From Paraferrimonas sedimenticola (GTDB lineage Bacteria; Pseudomonadota; Gammaproteobacteria; Enterobacterales; Shewanellaceae), in the NCBI RefSeq assembly GCF_002282855.1, contig NZ_NRIR01000003.1:310001-374000 (forward strand): a stretch of DNA of 64,000 nt, given 5' to 3'. Below are positions 49,504 to 58,756 of this stretch, piece after piece. Every line of letters starts with the position of its first letter. Within the stretch, counting starts at the first letter, position 1. The notes under the pieces were generated by a model that had not been told where the DNA came from, made no database searches, and was given only the letters and a program-made list of their open reading frames with translations. Made by a program: the position numbers and the translations under genes.

Positions 49504-51312
49504 TCAATAGTGGTTCGCCGCTGGCATCTCTATCTCACAAAGCTCATCTCTGCAGGCCTTTCTCAAAGCTTCACCAGCTTCTTCGCCAAACAGGGCTTCT
49601 AAGCGACCCCAGCCTTTTCGGTCCATCTCTCGGTCAAATAACACGTCCATTTGTTTGCGACCGCGTTCTATCAGGTAGGCGCTGCCCACCGTGCGATAGT
49701 CGCAATTATCGACAAGTTCTAAGAAGTGATCGACAAAGTGGGGCATCACTTCATCACGCACATACATGTATTCTTCCTTTGGCACTTCTTTGCCGTACAT
49801 ACTCCAACTCGACAAGTATTGTTTGCGATCGGCTTGAATGCGGCGAGTAGGAATGGCTTTGACCGCTTTGCTTTCGGTAATGGCGCTCAGGGGGCTCATG
49901 ACCTTGCGCCAGTAGTCTGGGTACATAACGCCATCGACCTTGGGCACCATATCGATGTGATAACTCCAAATGTCTTTGGGATTTAAGTTGTAGTGCATCA
50001 AAAAGTGGGGCACAGGCGAGTCGGCGCGGGTCATGGCGTACATTAAATTCATGTCATTGCCACGGCCTCCCATCCAAATGTGAAACACACGGTCAATGTG
50101 CGAGCCTTGTGGGGCTTTCCATATACGCATAAACCCTGCTTCTACATTGGGGACGCGTTTGAGCATCAAGCGCATATAAGGACCACCGTCTTCACCGTGG
50201 ATCTCTTCAAGTTGCCCGGCTTTGATTAAACGTTCCTTGATAACATTAGTATCCGCTAGTGGCTCAGGTGCGGTTTGGGTTTTTATGCCGTCAAAAAAGC
50301 GCATGATTCGACGGTTAGATTCGGCAGGCTGGTCGTAAATGCAGGCGTGGCCCGATTTTTCAATAATGCCAACCTCGACATTAGGCATAAGTTTCAGCGC
50401 TTTCTTACTGACCTTATCTGGGTTGTATAAAATTTCGTGCTCGCCAAATAACACCAATCCTGGTGCTTCCATCTTTTGCAGCAAGCTTTTCTTCTCTGAG
50501 GTAAAGAATTGCCAAACCAGTTTGAAAGCTTTAATGAAACTGATCTTTTGGGTTTTGTCGTTGTAGATGCACATCGCTCGGTCAAGGCGAAAATGGCGTG
50601 TGCACAGGGCCATAGCGCGAGCCAACTGACGGTCAAATGACCCAAAGGACACACTACCGCTAGCACTCGGTGACTTAATCGATTTGGCGGTTAGTTCGTT
50701 TTCAAGGGCGTTGGCATCTTTGCTTTTTTGCATCACCCGTTTGAACCAGATTTTCCAAGGCAGTCTGGCGTGAGAGAGCCCCATTGGGCTTAGCATCACA
50801 ACCTTGTCCACGCGCTCTGGGTAATCGGTGGCCATTCGCATCACTTTCCAACCACCAGTACTGACACCAATAAAATGGGATTTCTTCAGCCCCAAAGAAT
50901 CTTGGACATCGCACAGCCAATTTAGGTAGTCATTGTTGAAATACGAGGGTGGGTTAGGGGCGCTACGACCGGGCTGGCCGACAGTATCAAGCGCATAGAC
51001 TCGAAAGCGCTTGGCAAGCACTGGCAATTGGTTGCGCCACAGTGGTGCGCTGCCCGCCACCGCTTGCACCAGAATCATGGGTTCGCCGTCTTCTGGGCCA
51101 CACACTAGCATGTGGGTTTTGCCAAAGCGGGTATCTACGTACTCTGAGGTGAAATCAATCTCTATCTGATCCACTAATTCGTCGTACCAAGTCTTGATGG
51201 CCTCAAAGCCCTCTTGTGACTTGTATAGATACATCACGTCTTGATTGACTTGCACGCTTGGCTCAGCGGTAGCCATCGAGTTAGTGTCGATGGTTTGCGA
51301 AGTTGTTTTCAT
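49504..51312 (-). CDS. Alpha/beta hydrolase fused to a red-chlorophyll-catabolite-reductase-like domain
   Basis: 602 residues. Residues about 60-342 are an alpha/beta hydrolase: nucleophile Ser151 in FIGVSTGGWK, acid in LFGEHEILY, His322 in KSGHACIYD. Residues about 375-595 look like plant RCCR, a relative of ferredoxin-dependent bilin reductases: VPHFLMHYNLNPKDIWSYHIDM-VPKVDGVMYPDYW (434-468) against the RCCR segment around 'PNFMVEL..DLPPRKDPVLHPDYL', and a late MPHFVDHFLELVDNC helix. In plants a hydrolase (pheophytinase) and RCCR act in the same chlorophyll-breakdown route. A tetrapyrrole substrate is inferred. Monocistronic. Confidence 0.75.
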   Translation of the reverse strand: MKTTSQTIDTNSMATAEPSVQVNQDVMYLYKSQEGFEAIKTWYDELVDQIEIDFTSEYVDTRFGKTHMLVCGPEDGEPMILVQAVAGSAPLWRNQLPVLAKRFRVYALDTVGQPGRSAPNPPSYFNNDYLNWLCDVQDSLGLKKSHFIGVSTGGWKVMRMATDYPERVDKVVMLSPMGLSHARLPWKIWFKRVMQKSKDANALENELTAKSIKSPSASGSVSFGSFDRQLARAMALCTRHFRLDRAMCIYNDKTQKISFIKAFKLVWQFFTSEKKSLLQKMEAPGLVLFGEHEILYNPDKVSKKALKLMPNVEVGIIEKSGHACIYDQPAESNRRIMRFFDGIKTQTAPEPLADTNVIKERLIKAGQLEEIHGEDGGPYMRLMLKRVPNVEAGFMRIWKAPQGSHIDRVFHIWMGGRGNDMNLMYAMTRADSPVPHFLMHYNLNPKDIWSYHIDMVPKVDGVMYPDYWRKVMSPLSAITESKAVKAIPTRRIQADRKQYLSSWSMYGKEVPKEEYMYVRDEVMPHFVDHFLELVDNCDYRTVGSAYLIERGRKQMDVLFDREMDRKGWGRLEALFGEEAGEALRKACRDELCEIEMPAANHY

Positions 51313-51369
51313 AACCCTTCCTAGTGCTGGTGTTATTTTTGTAGTGCATTCCTTACGATTACTAATATA

Positions 51370-51385
51370 GACAGGATCATGTCAA
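51370..51385 (-). promoter_or_regulatory. Imperfect palindrome with -35-like box upstream of the hydrolase-RCCR gene
   Basis: GACAGGATCATGTC (51370-51383) is self-complementary at 12 of 14 positions and overlaps a TTGACA (minus strand, 51380-51385), 58-73 bases before the start codon. It is placed like an operator, but no good -10 could be named. Confidence 0.35.
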
Positions 51386-51466
51386 TACTCCTAGGATTAT
51401 AAAAACTAATAGTTTTTTTCGCGGTGCTAGAGCACTGGTGCAGGAATGATTGTTTTCGTAGCAACA

Positions 51467-51493
51467 AAAACGCCTACCGAGCGGTAGGCGTTT
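51467..51493. terminator. Terminator of fadE
   Basis: Stem AAACGCCTACCG / CGGTAGGCGTTT, just past the fadE stop. T follows on the minus strand. Confidence 0.8.
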
Positions 51494-51510
51494 ATCGACA
51501 GGAGTGGGGT

Positions 51511-53958
51511 TTAAGCGGCTCGTTCCTGAGTGCTTGGCACTCGTTGCGCTTTGAGCTCGATTGAGTCGAAATCGTCTACGTTAATCACTTGCAGACGTGC
51601 CACTTCAGCTTCGCGCAGTTGTTGCGCTTCGGCTTCGTCAATCGCGCCTATCTCTAGGCCTTGCTCGGCTATCTTATCTAGGAAGCGGAACTTCGGCTTG
51701 TAACCTAGGCCTTTACAGACTTTGTCGTACACAGGCTCTACCGCTAGGATTTTGTGGAAGGTCTCTTCTACTAATCCAACTGGATTGTTCTCGCATGGAC
51801 GTAAGAACTGGCCTTTGATCAAACGCGAGCGTGCTTCGCAAGGGGTCTGTAGGATACGCGCCACCTTGTGGTCCAGACGATCGCTAGGCGCCGTCACAGG
51901 TTTGCCCCAAGGCATTAGTAACCAGCTCAATGCCTTGCCCATCGCAGGTGCAGGGAAGTTCTCGAGCAAGTGATCAAGTGCGGTTTGCAGCTTGTACAGC
52001 GAATCTTCAACGGCCCATTGCACCAATGGCAAGTCTTCTGCAGGGCGACCTTCGTCTTCGAAGCGCTTTAAAGTAGCCGAGGCCAAGTACAACTGGGACA
52101 ACATATCGCCAAGACGGGCAGAGATACGCTCGCGACGCTTGAGTTCGCCACCTAAAATACCCATGGCCAAGTCTGATAGCAGAGCTAAGTTGGCACTAAA
52201 GCGATTCAGGTGCTGATAGTAGCGCTTGGTGACGTCGGTTGTTGGCGTACTTGAGAAACGGGCAGAGCTCAAACCAAACCACAGACTCTTACTGAAGTTG
52301 CTAAGAGCAAAGCCGATGTGACCGAATAGGGCACTGTCAAATTGCTTCAAGGCTTCCGCCGGATTTGGTTGATAAGCCGCTTCCATTTCTGCCAACACGT
52401 ATGGATGGCAGCGAATCGCACCTTGGCCGTAAATGATCATGTTGCGGGTCAGGATGTTGGCCCCTTCCACAGTGACACTAATCGGCGCGCCTTGATAGCC
52501 TCGGCCCACATAGTTACTCGGCCCCATGCAAACGCCTTTACCGCCGTGGATGTCCATCGAGTCAATTAGCGACTCTTGCAGGCGATGGGTAAGGTGGCAC
52601 TTCACGATTGCTGAAATCACTGAAGGCTTTTCACCCAGGTCAATACCTGTGGTGGTCAGCGAGCTGGCAGCTTCCATCAAATAGGCGTTACCACCAATGC
52701 GGGCCAATGGCTCCTCGATACCTTCGAGTTTACCGATAGGCATTTTAAATTGGCGGCGAATTCGCGCATAGGCGCCGGTCGCAGCTGCTAAGGTCTTAAC
52801 ACCACCCGCTGAGTTTGACGGCAGAGTGATGCCGCGTCCAATTGATAGACATTCCATCAGCATGCGCCAGCCTTGGCCGGCCATTTTGGGACCACCAATA
52901 ATAAAGTCCAGTGGAACAAATACGCCGTTGCCTTGAGTCGGGCCGTTTTGGAACATGTTGTTCAGGGTTAGGTGACGACGACCTATGATGACGCCTTTGG
53001 TGTCGGTCGGGATCAGGGCGCAAGTGATACCCACGTCTTTTTGGTCACCGAGCAGACCATCGGGATCTTCTAGTTTAAAGGCCAAACCCAACACGGTCGC
53101 GACAGGTGCTAGAGTGATGTAGCGCTTATTCCAAGTCAGCTTCATGCCTAGGACTTTTTCGCCTTCCCATTCGCCTTCGCAAACGATACCGAAATCAGGG
53201 ATGGCACCCGCATCGGAACCGGCTTCTGGACTGGTCAAGGCAAAGCATGGAATCTCTTCGCCCTTGGCTAGGCGAGGTAGGTAGTAGTTCTTTTGTTCTT
53301 CGGTACCATAGTGCTGCAACAGCTCACCAGGCCCTAGCGAGTTGGGGACACCCACGGTAGAGCCCAGCGCAGAGCTCACGCCTGACACCTTTTGGAGCAC
53401 CTTGCTCTGAGCGTAGGCTGAAAACTCTAGACCACCGTACTTCTTCTTAATGATCATCGAGAAGAAGCCTTTCTCCTTCATAAACTGCCAAGTTTCAGGA
53501 GTCAGGTCGGCCAACTCGTGGGATACTTCAAAATCATTGACCAGAGCACACAGCTCTTCACAAGGGCCGTCTAAGAAAGCTTGCTCTTCAGCAGTCAAAC
53601 GCGGCTGAGGGTAGTTGTGCAGTTTTTGCCAATCCGGCTGACCGGCAAATAACTCGCTTTCCCACCATGTGGTACCCGCGTCTAGGGCTTCTTTCTCGGT
53701 GGACGACATCTCTGGCATGATGCTGCGATACAGTTTCAACAAAGGCTTGCTGATCGCGCTTTGACGTAGGCTGGTTAGATTCAGTGGTAGTGCGATTGCA
53801 GCAAATACCACCCAAGCCCAGATTGGTAGGCCAGAGGTAAGGCTGACTACTAATAGCGCGGAGAACAGTATCAGGGTCGAGGCCTTGAGAGACAGTCTGA
53901 GGTAGCTCACGCTGCCTAGTAAGACCAACAGGGCTAAGATCCATAAAAGGGTGTTCAC
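51511..53958 (-). CDS. fadE: Acyl-CoA dehydrogenase FadE
   Basis: 815 residues, matching the large two-TM enterobacterial FadE type (E. coli 814). N-terminal hydrophobic part at about 1-60 ([46 protein letters not shown]). Acyl-CoA dehydrogenase domains follow: [35 protein letters not shown] (FAD-contacting), and [42 protein letters not shown]-terminal DUF1974 region. Catalyses the first step of beta-oxidation. A FadR-type operator lies in its promoter. Confidence 0.97.
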   Translation of the reverse strand: MNTLLWILALLVLLGSVSYLRLSLKASTLILFSALLVVSLTSGLPIWAWVVFAAIALPLNLTSLRQSAISKPLLKLYRSIMPEMSSTEKEALDAGTTWWESELFAGQPDWQKLHNYPQPRLTAEEQAFLDGPCEELCALVNDFEVSHELADLTPETWQFMKEKGFFSMIIKKKYGGLEFSAYAQSKVLQKVSGVSSALGSTVGVPNSLGPGELLQHYGTEEQKNYYLPRLAKGEEIPCFALTSPEAGSDAGAIPDFGIVCEGEWEGEKVLGMKLTWNKRYITLAPVATVLGLAFKLEDPDGLLGDQKDVGITCALIPTDTKGVIIGRRHLTLNNMFQNGPTQGNGVFVPLDFIIGGPKMAGQGWRMLMECLSIGRGITLPSNSAGGVKTLAAATGAYARIRRQFKMPIGKLEGIEEPLARIGGNAYLMEAASSLTTTGIDLGEKPSVISAIVKCHLTHRLQESLIDSMDIHGGKGVCMGPSNYVGRGYQGAPISVTVEGANILTRNMIIYGQGAIRCHPYVLAEMEAAYQPNPAEALKQFDSALFGHIGFALSNFSKSLWFGLSSARFSSTPTTDVTKRYYQHLNRFSANLALLSDLAMGILGGELKRRERISARLGDMLSQLYLASATLKRFEDEGRPAEDLPLVQWAVEDSLYKLQTALDHLLENFPAPAMGKALSWLLMPWGKPVTAPSDRLDHKVARILQTPCEARSRLIKGQFLRPCENNPVGLVEETFHKILAVEPVYDKVCKGLGYKPKFRFLDKIAEQGLEIGAIDEAEAQQLREAEVARLQVINVDDFDSIELKAQRVPSTQERAA

Positions 53959-54011
53959 GGCTGACTCCTTTACTTAGGTTTCGTTAGTTTTTATTTCGTG
54001 CGTCAAGTCAC

Positions 54012-54034
54012 ATTATAGCTCGTGGTCTGACCAC
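54012..54034 (-). promoter_or_regulatory. fadE promoter with FadR operator
   Basis: GTGGTCTGACCAC (54022-54034) matches the core of the FadR operator TGGTCNGACCA and fills the space upstream of a TATAAT -10 (minus strand, 54012-54017), 54-76 bases before the fadE ATG. A bound repressor would block RNA polymerase; fatty acyl-CoA should relieve it. Confidence 0.8.
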
Positions 54035-54200
54035 TCTCACACGAAATTAGCGTGAACGTTAATAAGATGCAACTGTTTTTCAAACAATTGTTTAAATCCA
54101 TTGTTTGCAAAATAGGCGATATGCTTCCGAGGTTTGCCAAACGCCTCGCAATTGGGGATAGTTAAGGGCATTGAAATTACGACAAAATAAAGGTTTTTGA

Positions 54201-54980
54201 ATGTGCGAGTTGTTGGCGATGTCTGCCAATGTACCTACGGATATTGTGTTTAGCTTTACTGGACTGGTGGAACGCGGTGGCGTTACTGGTCCTCATGTGG
54301 ATGGCTGGGGAATTACCTTTTACGAAGGCAAGGGATGTCGCACTTTTAAAGACGCCAAACCCTCTTGTGAAAGTGAGGTCGCCTCGCTGATCAAAAGCTA
54401 TCCCATCAAAAGTTGTACCGTTATTAGCCACATTCGACAGGCCAATCGAGGCCGAGTGTGTTTAGAGAACACTCATCCTTTTACACGCGTACTGTGGGGC
54501 CGCTATTGGAGCTACGCTCACAATGGTCAACTGTCGGGTTACAAACCCAAGTTGAAAACGGACATCTACCTGCCAGTGGGCAACACGGATAGCGAGATGG
54601 CTTTTTGTTGGTTGATGGAACGTTTGCAACAAAAGTACCCCAAGCGCCCAAGCAATATTAAAAGTGCGTTTCGCTACGCGGTTAAACAAGCAGACCAACT
54701 ACGCGAGCTTGGCGTCTTTAACATGATGCTAAGCGACGGCGATTACATCTTAGTGTATTGCTCTAACAATCTGTCTTGGATCACCCGTCGTGCCCCTTTT
54801 GGTAAGGCGCAGCTCATTGATACCGATATGGTGGTGGATTTTCATCAAGAAACCACGCCCAACGATGTGGTGACTGTGATTGCGACTCGGCCGCTGACCG
54901 ACAACGAAGACTGGCACGTGATGAAGCCTGGGCAGTGGTGTGTGTTTCGCCACGGCGAGCTAATTGACCAAGGCGGCTAG
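54201..54980 (+). CDS. yafJ: Class II glutamine amidotransferase YafJ-like
   Basis: 259 residues. It starts MCELLAMSAN with the N-terminal nucleophile Cys2 of Ntn glutaminases, then GPHVDGWGITFYEG, SHIRQANRGRVCLENTHPF and YAHNGQLSGY, which form the glutamine pocket. It is a stand-alone glutaminase domain of the YafJ/GatA-like group; acceptor unknown. Divergent from fadE, as in the E. coli region that holds fadE and yafJ. An AAACAATTGTTT palindrome (54082-54093) lies in the gap. Confidence 0.93.
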   Translation: MCELLAMSANVPTDIVFSFTGLVERGGVTGPHVDGWGITFYEGKGCRTFKDAKPSCESEVASLIKSYPIKSCTVISHIRQANRGRVCLENTHPFTRVLWGRYWSYAHNGQLSGYKPKLKTDIYLPVGNTDSEMAFCWLMERLQQKYPKRPSNIKSAFRYAVKQADQLRELGVFNMMLSDGDYILVYCSNNLSWITRRAPFGKAQLIDTDMVVDFHQETTPNDVVTVIATRPLTDNEDWHVMKPGQWCVFRHGELIDQGG

Positions 54981-54989
54981 TGTCAGGAC

Positions 54990-56429
54990 TTAGCTCAAAG
55001 CGATACGTATTTGCGTCCCTTGGTTGGGGCGCGATTCCACCTCTAAGCGATACTCCAACAAAGCCACTAACTTTTGCACAATACTCAAACCCACACCTAA
55101 TTGAGGCAGCGGACTTTGGCTGGTACTTCTGGCTGAGGCTCGTTGCAGTTGGTCTAGCTGATGTTGATAAAAGCCACTACCGGAATCGGTGAGTGTGATC
55201 CACAGCTTTTTGCGCTGCGAGTGCAGTTGCAGTCGAATCTGGCCCTGCTCTGGGGTATGTCGAATGGCGTTGTCCATTAAATTCGACAGAATTCGCTGCA
55301 GTAGCATAGGGTCGGTATCAACTAAGGTATCTCGCTCACAGTCGATATCCAGTGCAATGGATTTTTGCGATAAAGCTGGCGCGTAACTGTCTGCCAAATC
55401 TTGCAAAAAGGGTTTTAAATTCAGTGGTTGGCGCTTTGGTACGATTTGCTGATTCTCCAGTGCCGCCAGTTCTAATAACTGTTTGAGCAAACGCTGTAGT
55501 TGTTGCCCCGAGCGTGCGGCGGTGCGAATGAGTTCTGGATCTCGTTGATTGGCAGGTGTGACTAACCAGGTGTCGATGTAGCCAAGTAGGGCGGTTAACG
55601 GGGTTTTCAGGTCGTGACTTAGGTGCAGCAGAAACTCGTGGCGCGCTTTTTGTTGGGCTTGGGCTTGTTGATATTGACCGTTTAGTTCGGTGAGTAGAGT
55701 ATCCACATCCGCGCTTATCGACTGGAGTTCACGACTGCCTTGATAAGGGCCACTCAAACGCAGGCCATCTTTGAGCTTGTGCTGATGAAGCTGGCGCAAA
55801 TCGCGCTGAAAGCGGGCTAAGGGACGGGTGAGGTTATACACCAAGAGCACAAATACGAGCAGCGAAAACAGGATCAAGCCCAATGCGGCGATTGCCCAAA
55901 CCCAAGGCTTTTGTTGGCTTTCCACTAACGCCTGCCATGCATCGAACTGCTGACCACCAATAATCACGTACAAATAGCCCTGTGGTTGGTTGGCAGGATC
56001 CACTAAAGGTGCCACTGAGAAGATTTTTTTCTGATTGGGATTGCGCGGATCTGTGCCGAGAATTGGCAGGTTAGCGCCGTTTAAATAGGCGTTCACTGGT
56101 GCTAAATCCACTTGACGCTGGCGAATCAAACGCTCTTCGGCGTCGTAGCCAATCACTTGGCCGTCCAGGCCTATGGTATAGATTTCAAAGCTAGGTCCAA
56201 GAAGCATAAAGTCGTGCAAGGCCTCGGTAAGCGCGGCTTTTTCAGTGACCCCTTGAGAGAGCAAGGGGTTGATGTGAGCCATGTGCTCCGCTAGGTTTCG
56301 ATGCAGTGATTGCTGGACTTGTTGTTGAGAAGTCTGCTGATACCAACTAAGTCCACTCCAAAGCAGCCCGAATAACAGCAACAACAGCAAACTGGTAGCA
56401 ATCAACAAACGGGTAAACAAAGAGTTCAT
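54990..56429 (-). CDS. Sensor histidine kinase
   Basis: 479 residues. TM1 at about 5-27, a periplasmic sensor of about 150 residues with PAS/Cache-like features (FEIYTIGLDGQVIGYDAEER), TM2 at about 175-197, HAMP, then HisKA with phospho-acceptor His in LLHLSHDLKTPLTALLGYIDTW and HATPase with NLMDNAIRHTPEQG, DSGSGF and LGVGLSIVQKLV. Overlaps the response-regulator gene by 4 bp. Stimulus unknown; the two spondin-domain proteins upstream are the obvious link. Confidence 0.95.
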   Translation of the reverse strand: MNSLFTRLLIATSLLLLLLFGLLWSGLSWYQQTSQQQVQQSLHRNLAEHMAHINPLLSQGVTEKAALTEALHDFMLLGPSFEIYTIGLDGQVIGYDAEERLIRQRQVDLAPVNAYLNGANLPILGTDPRNPNQKKIFSVAPLVDPANQPQGYLYVIIGGQQFDAWQALVESQQKPWVWAIAALGLILFSLLVFVLLVYNLTRPLARFQRDLRQLHQHKLKDGLRLSGPYQGSRELQSISADVDTLLTELNGQYQQAQAQQKARHEFLLHLSHDLKTPLTALLGYIDTWLVTPANQRDPELIRTAARSGQQLQRLLKQLLELAALENQQIVPKRQPLNLKPFLQDLADSYAPALSQKSIALDIDCERDTLVDTDPMLLQRILSNLMDNAIRHTPEQGQIRLQLHSQRKKLWITLTDSGSGFYQHQLDQLQRASARSTSQSPLPQLGVGLSIVQKLVALLEYRLEVESRPNQGTQIRIALS

Positions 56430-57154
56430 GCCGCACCCGCTAGTGGCTCAAATTTATAGCCTACGCCCCACACGGTTTTTACAAAGTCGTCGCCTTGAAA
56501 GGGATGTAATTTGGCTCTGAGGCGATTAACGTGACTGTTGACCGTATGCTCGTACCCGGCGTGGTGGTAGCCCCACACTGAGTCGAGCAGTTGTTCGCGG
56601 CTAAACACCTGTTGAGGGTGCGATGCCAGATGCCAAATTAAGTCGAATTCTCTGGCGGTGAGTTCGATAGTTTGATGATTTAAGGTTACCTGGCGTTGTT
56701 TGGCATTGATGATCAAAGGCCCAAAATTGAGCTCGTACTCATTGGCTGGTGTCGTGCTCAAACTACGACGCAGTAGGGCTTTTACGCGCGCTCTCAACTC
56801 CAAAACGCTAAAGGGTTTAACAAGATAATCGTCGGCGCCGGCTTCTAACCCCAGTACTCGGTCTGCCTCTGAGTCTTTGGCGGTAATTAGCATGATAGCC
56901 AGCTGAGGGTCTTGGTTACGCCATTGCTGGCATAGGGTAAGGCCATCGCCGTCAGGCAACATGCGGTCCATCAATACCAAATCGACGTGCTTTCGATTTA
57001 AGGTCTGCTTGGCACTGGCCAGACTGGCGCTGTGCAGCACTTGATAATTGAGCGCGTTAAGATTCAAGCTCAGCAATTGTGCCAATTCTGGCTCGTCTTC
57101 CACCAAAAGGATGACGGGCTTTTCCAAAGTCGCCTTGGCTGGATGTGAATACAT
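56426..57154 (-). CDS. OmpR/PhoB-family response regulator
   Basis: 242 residues from the ATG behind AGGGA. Receiver domain: VILLVEDEPELAQLL with acidic pocket, phospho-acceptor Asp in DLVLMDRMLPDGDG, Thr in LITAKD and Lys in YLVKPFSVLEL. Trans_Reg_C winged helix at about 135-235 (ELTAREFDLIWHLASHPQQVFSREQLLDSVWGY). Cognate of the kinase whose gene overlaps its end. It probably regulates the spondin genes immediately upstream on the same strand (inference). Confidence 0.95.
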   Translation of the reverse strand: MYSHPAKATLEKPVILLVEDEPELAQLLSLNLNALNYQVLHSASLASAKQTLNRKHVDLVLMDRMLPDGDGLTLCQQWRNQDPQLAIMLITAKDSEADRVLGLEAGADDYLVKPFSVLELRARVKALLRRSLSTTPANEYELNFGPLIINAKQRQVTLNHQTIELTAREFDLIWHLASHPQQVFSREQLLDSVWGYHHAGYEHTVNSHVNRLRAKLHPFQGDDFVKTVWGVGYKFEPLAGAA

Positions 57155-57225
57155 GGAATCATTCCCTGGCCGATGTCTTAGAGCTAAGACCAGCCAGAGA
57201 AGGATTTTATTTCGAGATTCCATAC

Positions 57226-57936
57226 TTATTCGGTTCGAGTTATGCGAACCATGAGTACCGGGTTATCGAAGCGATGCGATGGCCCGAGTACTGAGTCGCT
57301 CAAACCATCTGACGCAGACAGCACGCCTGGGTGTAGATGAACCCTGTCGATGTCGTCACGAGCTTCGAGATAACCCTCGCCACCGTCGGCCGGACCAGGA
57401 ATGCTTCCCTTGGCCTCGGTGTTGCCTTCGGTACCAGCGTCGTAGGCATTGAGGTAGAAGGTATGGCTAGCGTCTACTGCAAGGCTGGCAAAGTCAGCAC
57501 CGTTAATACCAGTAAAGGCATCGTTGGTGTTAACCAGCATGGTGGCCAGACTCAAACGATCGATTTCCAATGAACTTAGTTCTAGATCGATCATCTCCTT
57601 GCCACCAGGAGGTAGAATACCGGCGCCATTGGCACTGGCGAGCACTCCGTCCAAATCGCTAAAGCCGCTGGCGTCGCCAGATTCCGCCAATACTTCAAGG
57701 GCATTGCTAGCGGGCATACCGGTTTGCCAAACCATCACAGCATCGGTATGACTGAGCACCGCGATAGGGGACATGGGCTGGTTAGCGGTTAAATTAACCA
57801 CTTCGATTTGATAGCTTTGAGTGGGGATCACCACAGGCGTATCGATAATCTCTTGCACGTCATCCGAGTCGCTACAGGCGCCTAAGGCTAACAGCCCGAC
57901 CGCAGCTAATGCGGATTTTTTAAAGGTAATAGTCAT
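57226..57936 (-). CDS. Spondin-domain lipoprotein
   Basis: 236 residues. Lipobox LALGAC with Cys near residue 21. The mature part is a bacterial spondin_N domain: YQIEVVNLTANQPMSPIAVLSHTDAVMVWQTGMPAS, ATMLVNTNDAFTGINGADF, FYLNAYDAGTEGNTE, and a closing VHLHPGVLSASDGL plus NPVLMVRITRT. Spondin domains are best known in eukaryotic matrix proteins; the bacterial role is unknown. It is a paralogue of the next gene upstream (9 bp apart), and precedes the two-component system. Confidence 0.9.
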   Translation of the reverse strand: MTITFKKSALAAVGLLALGACSDSDDVQEIIDTPVVIPTQSYQIEVVNLTANQPMSPIAVLSHTDAVMVWQTGMPASNALEVLAESGDASGFSDLDGVLASANGAGILPPGGKEMIDLELSSLEIDRLSLATMLVNTNDAFTGINGADFASLAVDASHTFYLNAYDAGTEGNTEAKGSIPGPADGGEGYLEARDDIDRVHLHPGVLSASDGLSDSVLGPSHRFDNPVLMVRITRTE

Positions 57937-57945
57937 AACGGCCTC

Positions 57946-58647
57946 CTACTTAACGGTGACCATTAATCGAGCTACTGGGTTTAACCAGCGATGCACGCGT
58001 GCATCGAGATCACTCATACCACCAGCAGGGTCGGTGTCACCAATCACGCCAGGATGAATGTGAACCATGGTATTGGGTGAAGCATCGGTCACACCGGTAC
58101 CATTAGTACCGCCATCGCCAGCAGGCGCTACTGGAATGCCTGGCACCCCTGATGCACCGCCACCATTGATGATCTCATCATTGGCTTCAGTGCCAGCATC
58201 CCAGGCGCTGATGTACACCATGTAGGTGCCAGGCTCGCTAGGAATGGTCCAGCTGTCTATACCGATGAAGGCGTCGTTGGTGGGCAGGATCATGGCGGCC
58301 AGAGACAATACTGGTTGGTCGCCAGTATCCAGCATAAAGCTGGTGCTCGCTCCCGGGGCCAGTAGGCCTTCGGCAGGGTTGGCTACTAAGGGGGCACCTA
58401 AGCCTTCTAATGCGCCTTGAAGCGCTGAAATATCACCGCCCTCAGCTATGGCTTGCATAGGCGCGCTGGCAGGCTCTCCCGCTTGGAAGAAGTTTTGGTC
58501 GTCCGGGTGTGCCGCTACCAGTACCGGAGTAAAATGGTTACCGGCGGTTAGGTTGGTCAGGGTAAGTTCAAGCTCGGCGGCTTGGCTGGAAAGGCTTGCG
58601 CCAGCGATTAGCGCTGCCAGTGAAACTGATAAGGGTTTGACTCGCAT
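57946..58647 (-). CDS. Secreted spondin-domain protein
   Basis: 233 residues. A signal peptide ends SQAAE, no lipobox. Spondin_N domain: LELTLTNLTAGNHFTPVLVAAHPDDQNFFQAGEPAS, AAMILPTNDAFIGIDSW, YMVYISAWDAGTEANDE, MVHIHPGVIGDTDPAGG and NPVARLMVTVK. The paired His in H-x-HPG and the acidic D-A-G-T-E motif are kept in the paralogue. First gene of the four-gene unit spondin / spondin lipoprotein / regulator / kinase. Confidence 0.9.
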   Translation of the reverse strand: MRVKPLSVSLAALIAGASLSSQAAELELTLTNLTAGNHFTPVLVAAHPDDQNFFQAGEPASAPMQAIAEGGDISALQGALEGLGAPLVANPAEGLLAPGASTSFMLDTGDQPVLSLAAMILPTNDAFIGIDSWTIPSEPGTYMVYISAWDAGTEANDEIINGGGASGVPGIPVAPAGDGGTNGTGVTDASPNTMVHIHPGVIGDTDPAGGMSDLDARVHRWLNPVARLMVTVK

Positions 58648-58756
58648 TGTGACACTCCATTTCTAATTGGTTACCGAATTAGTCTGGCAATGGAATATCA
58701 CTGTGGAGTGGCGAATTTATCACATAAGTATCACGTGATTATCGCGGTGTAACGAC

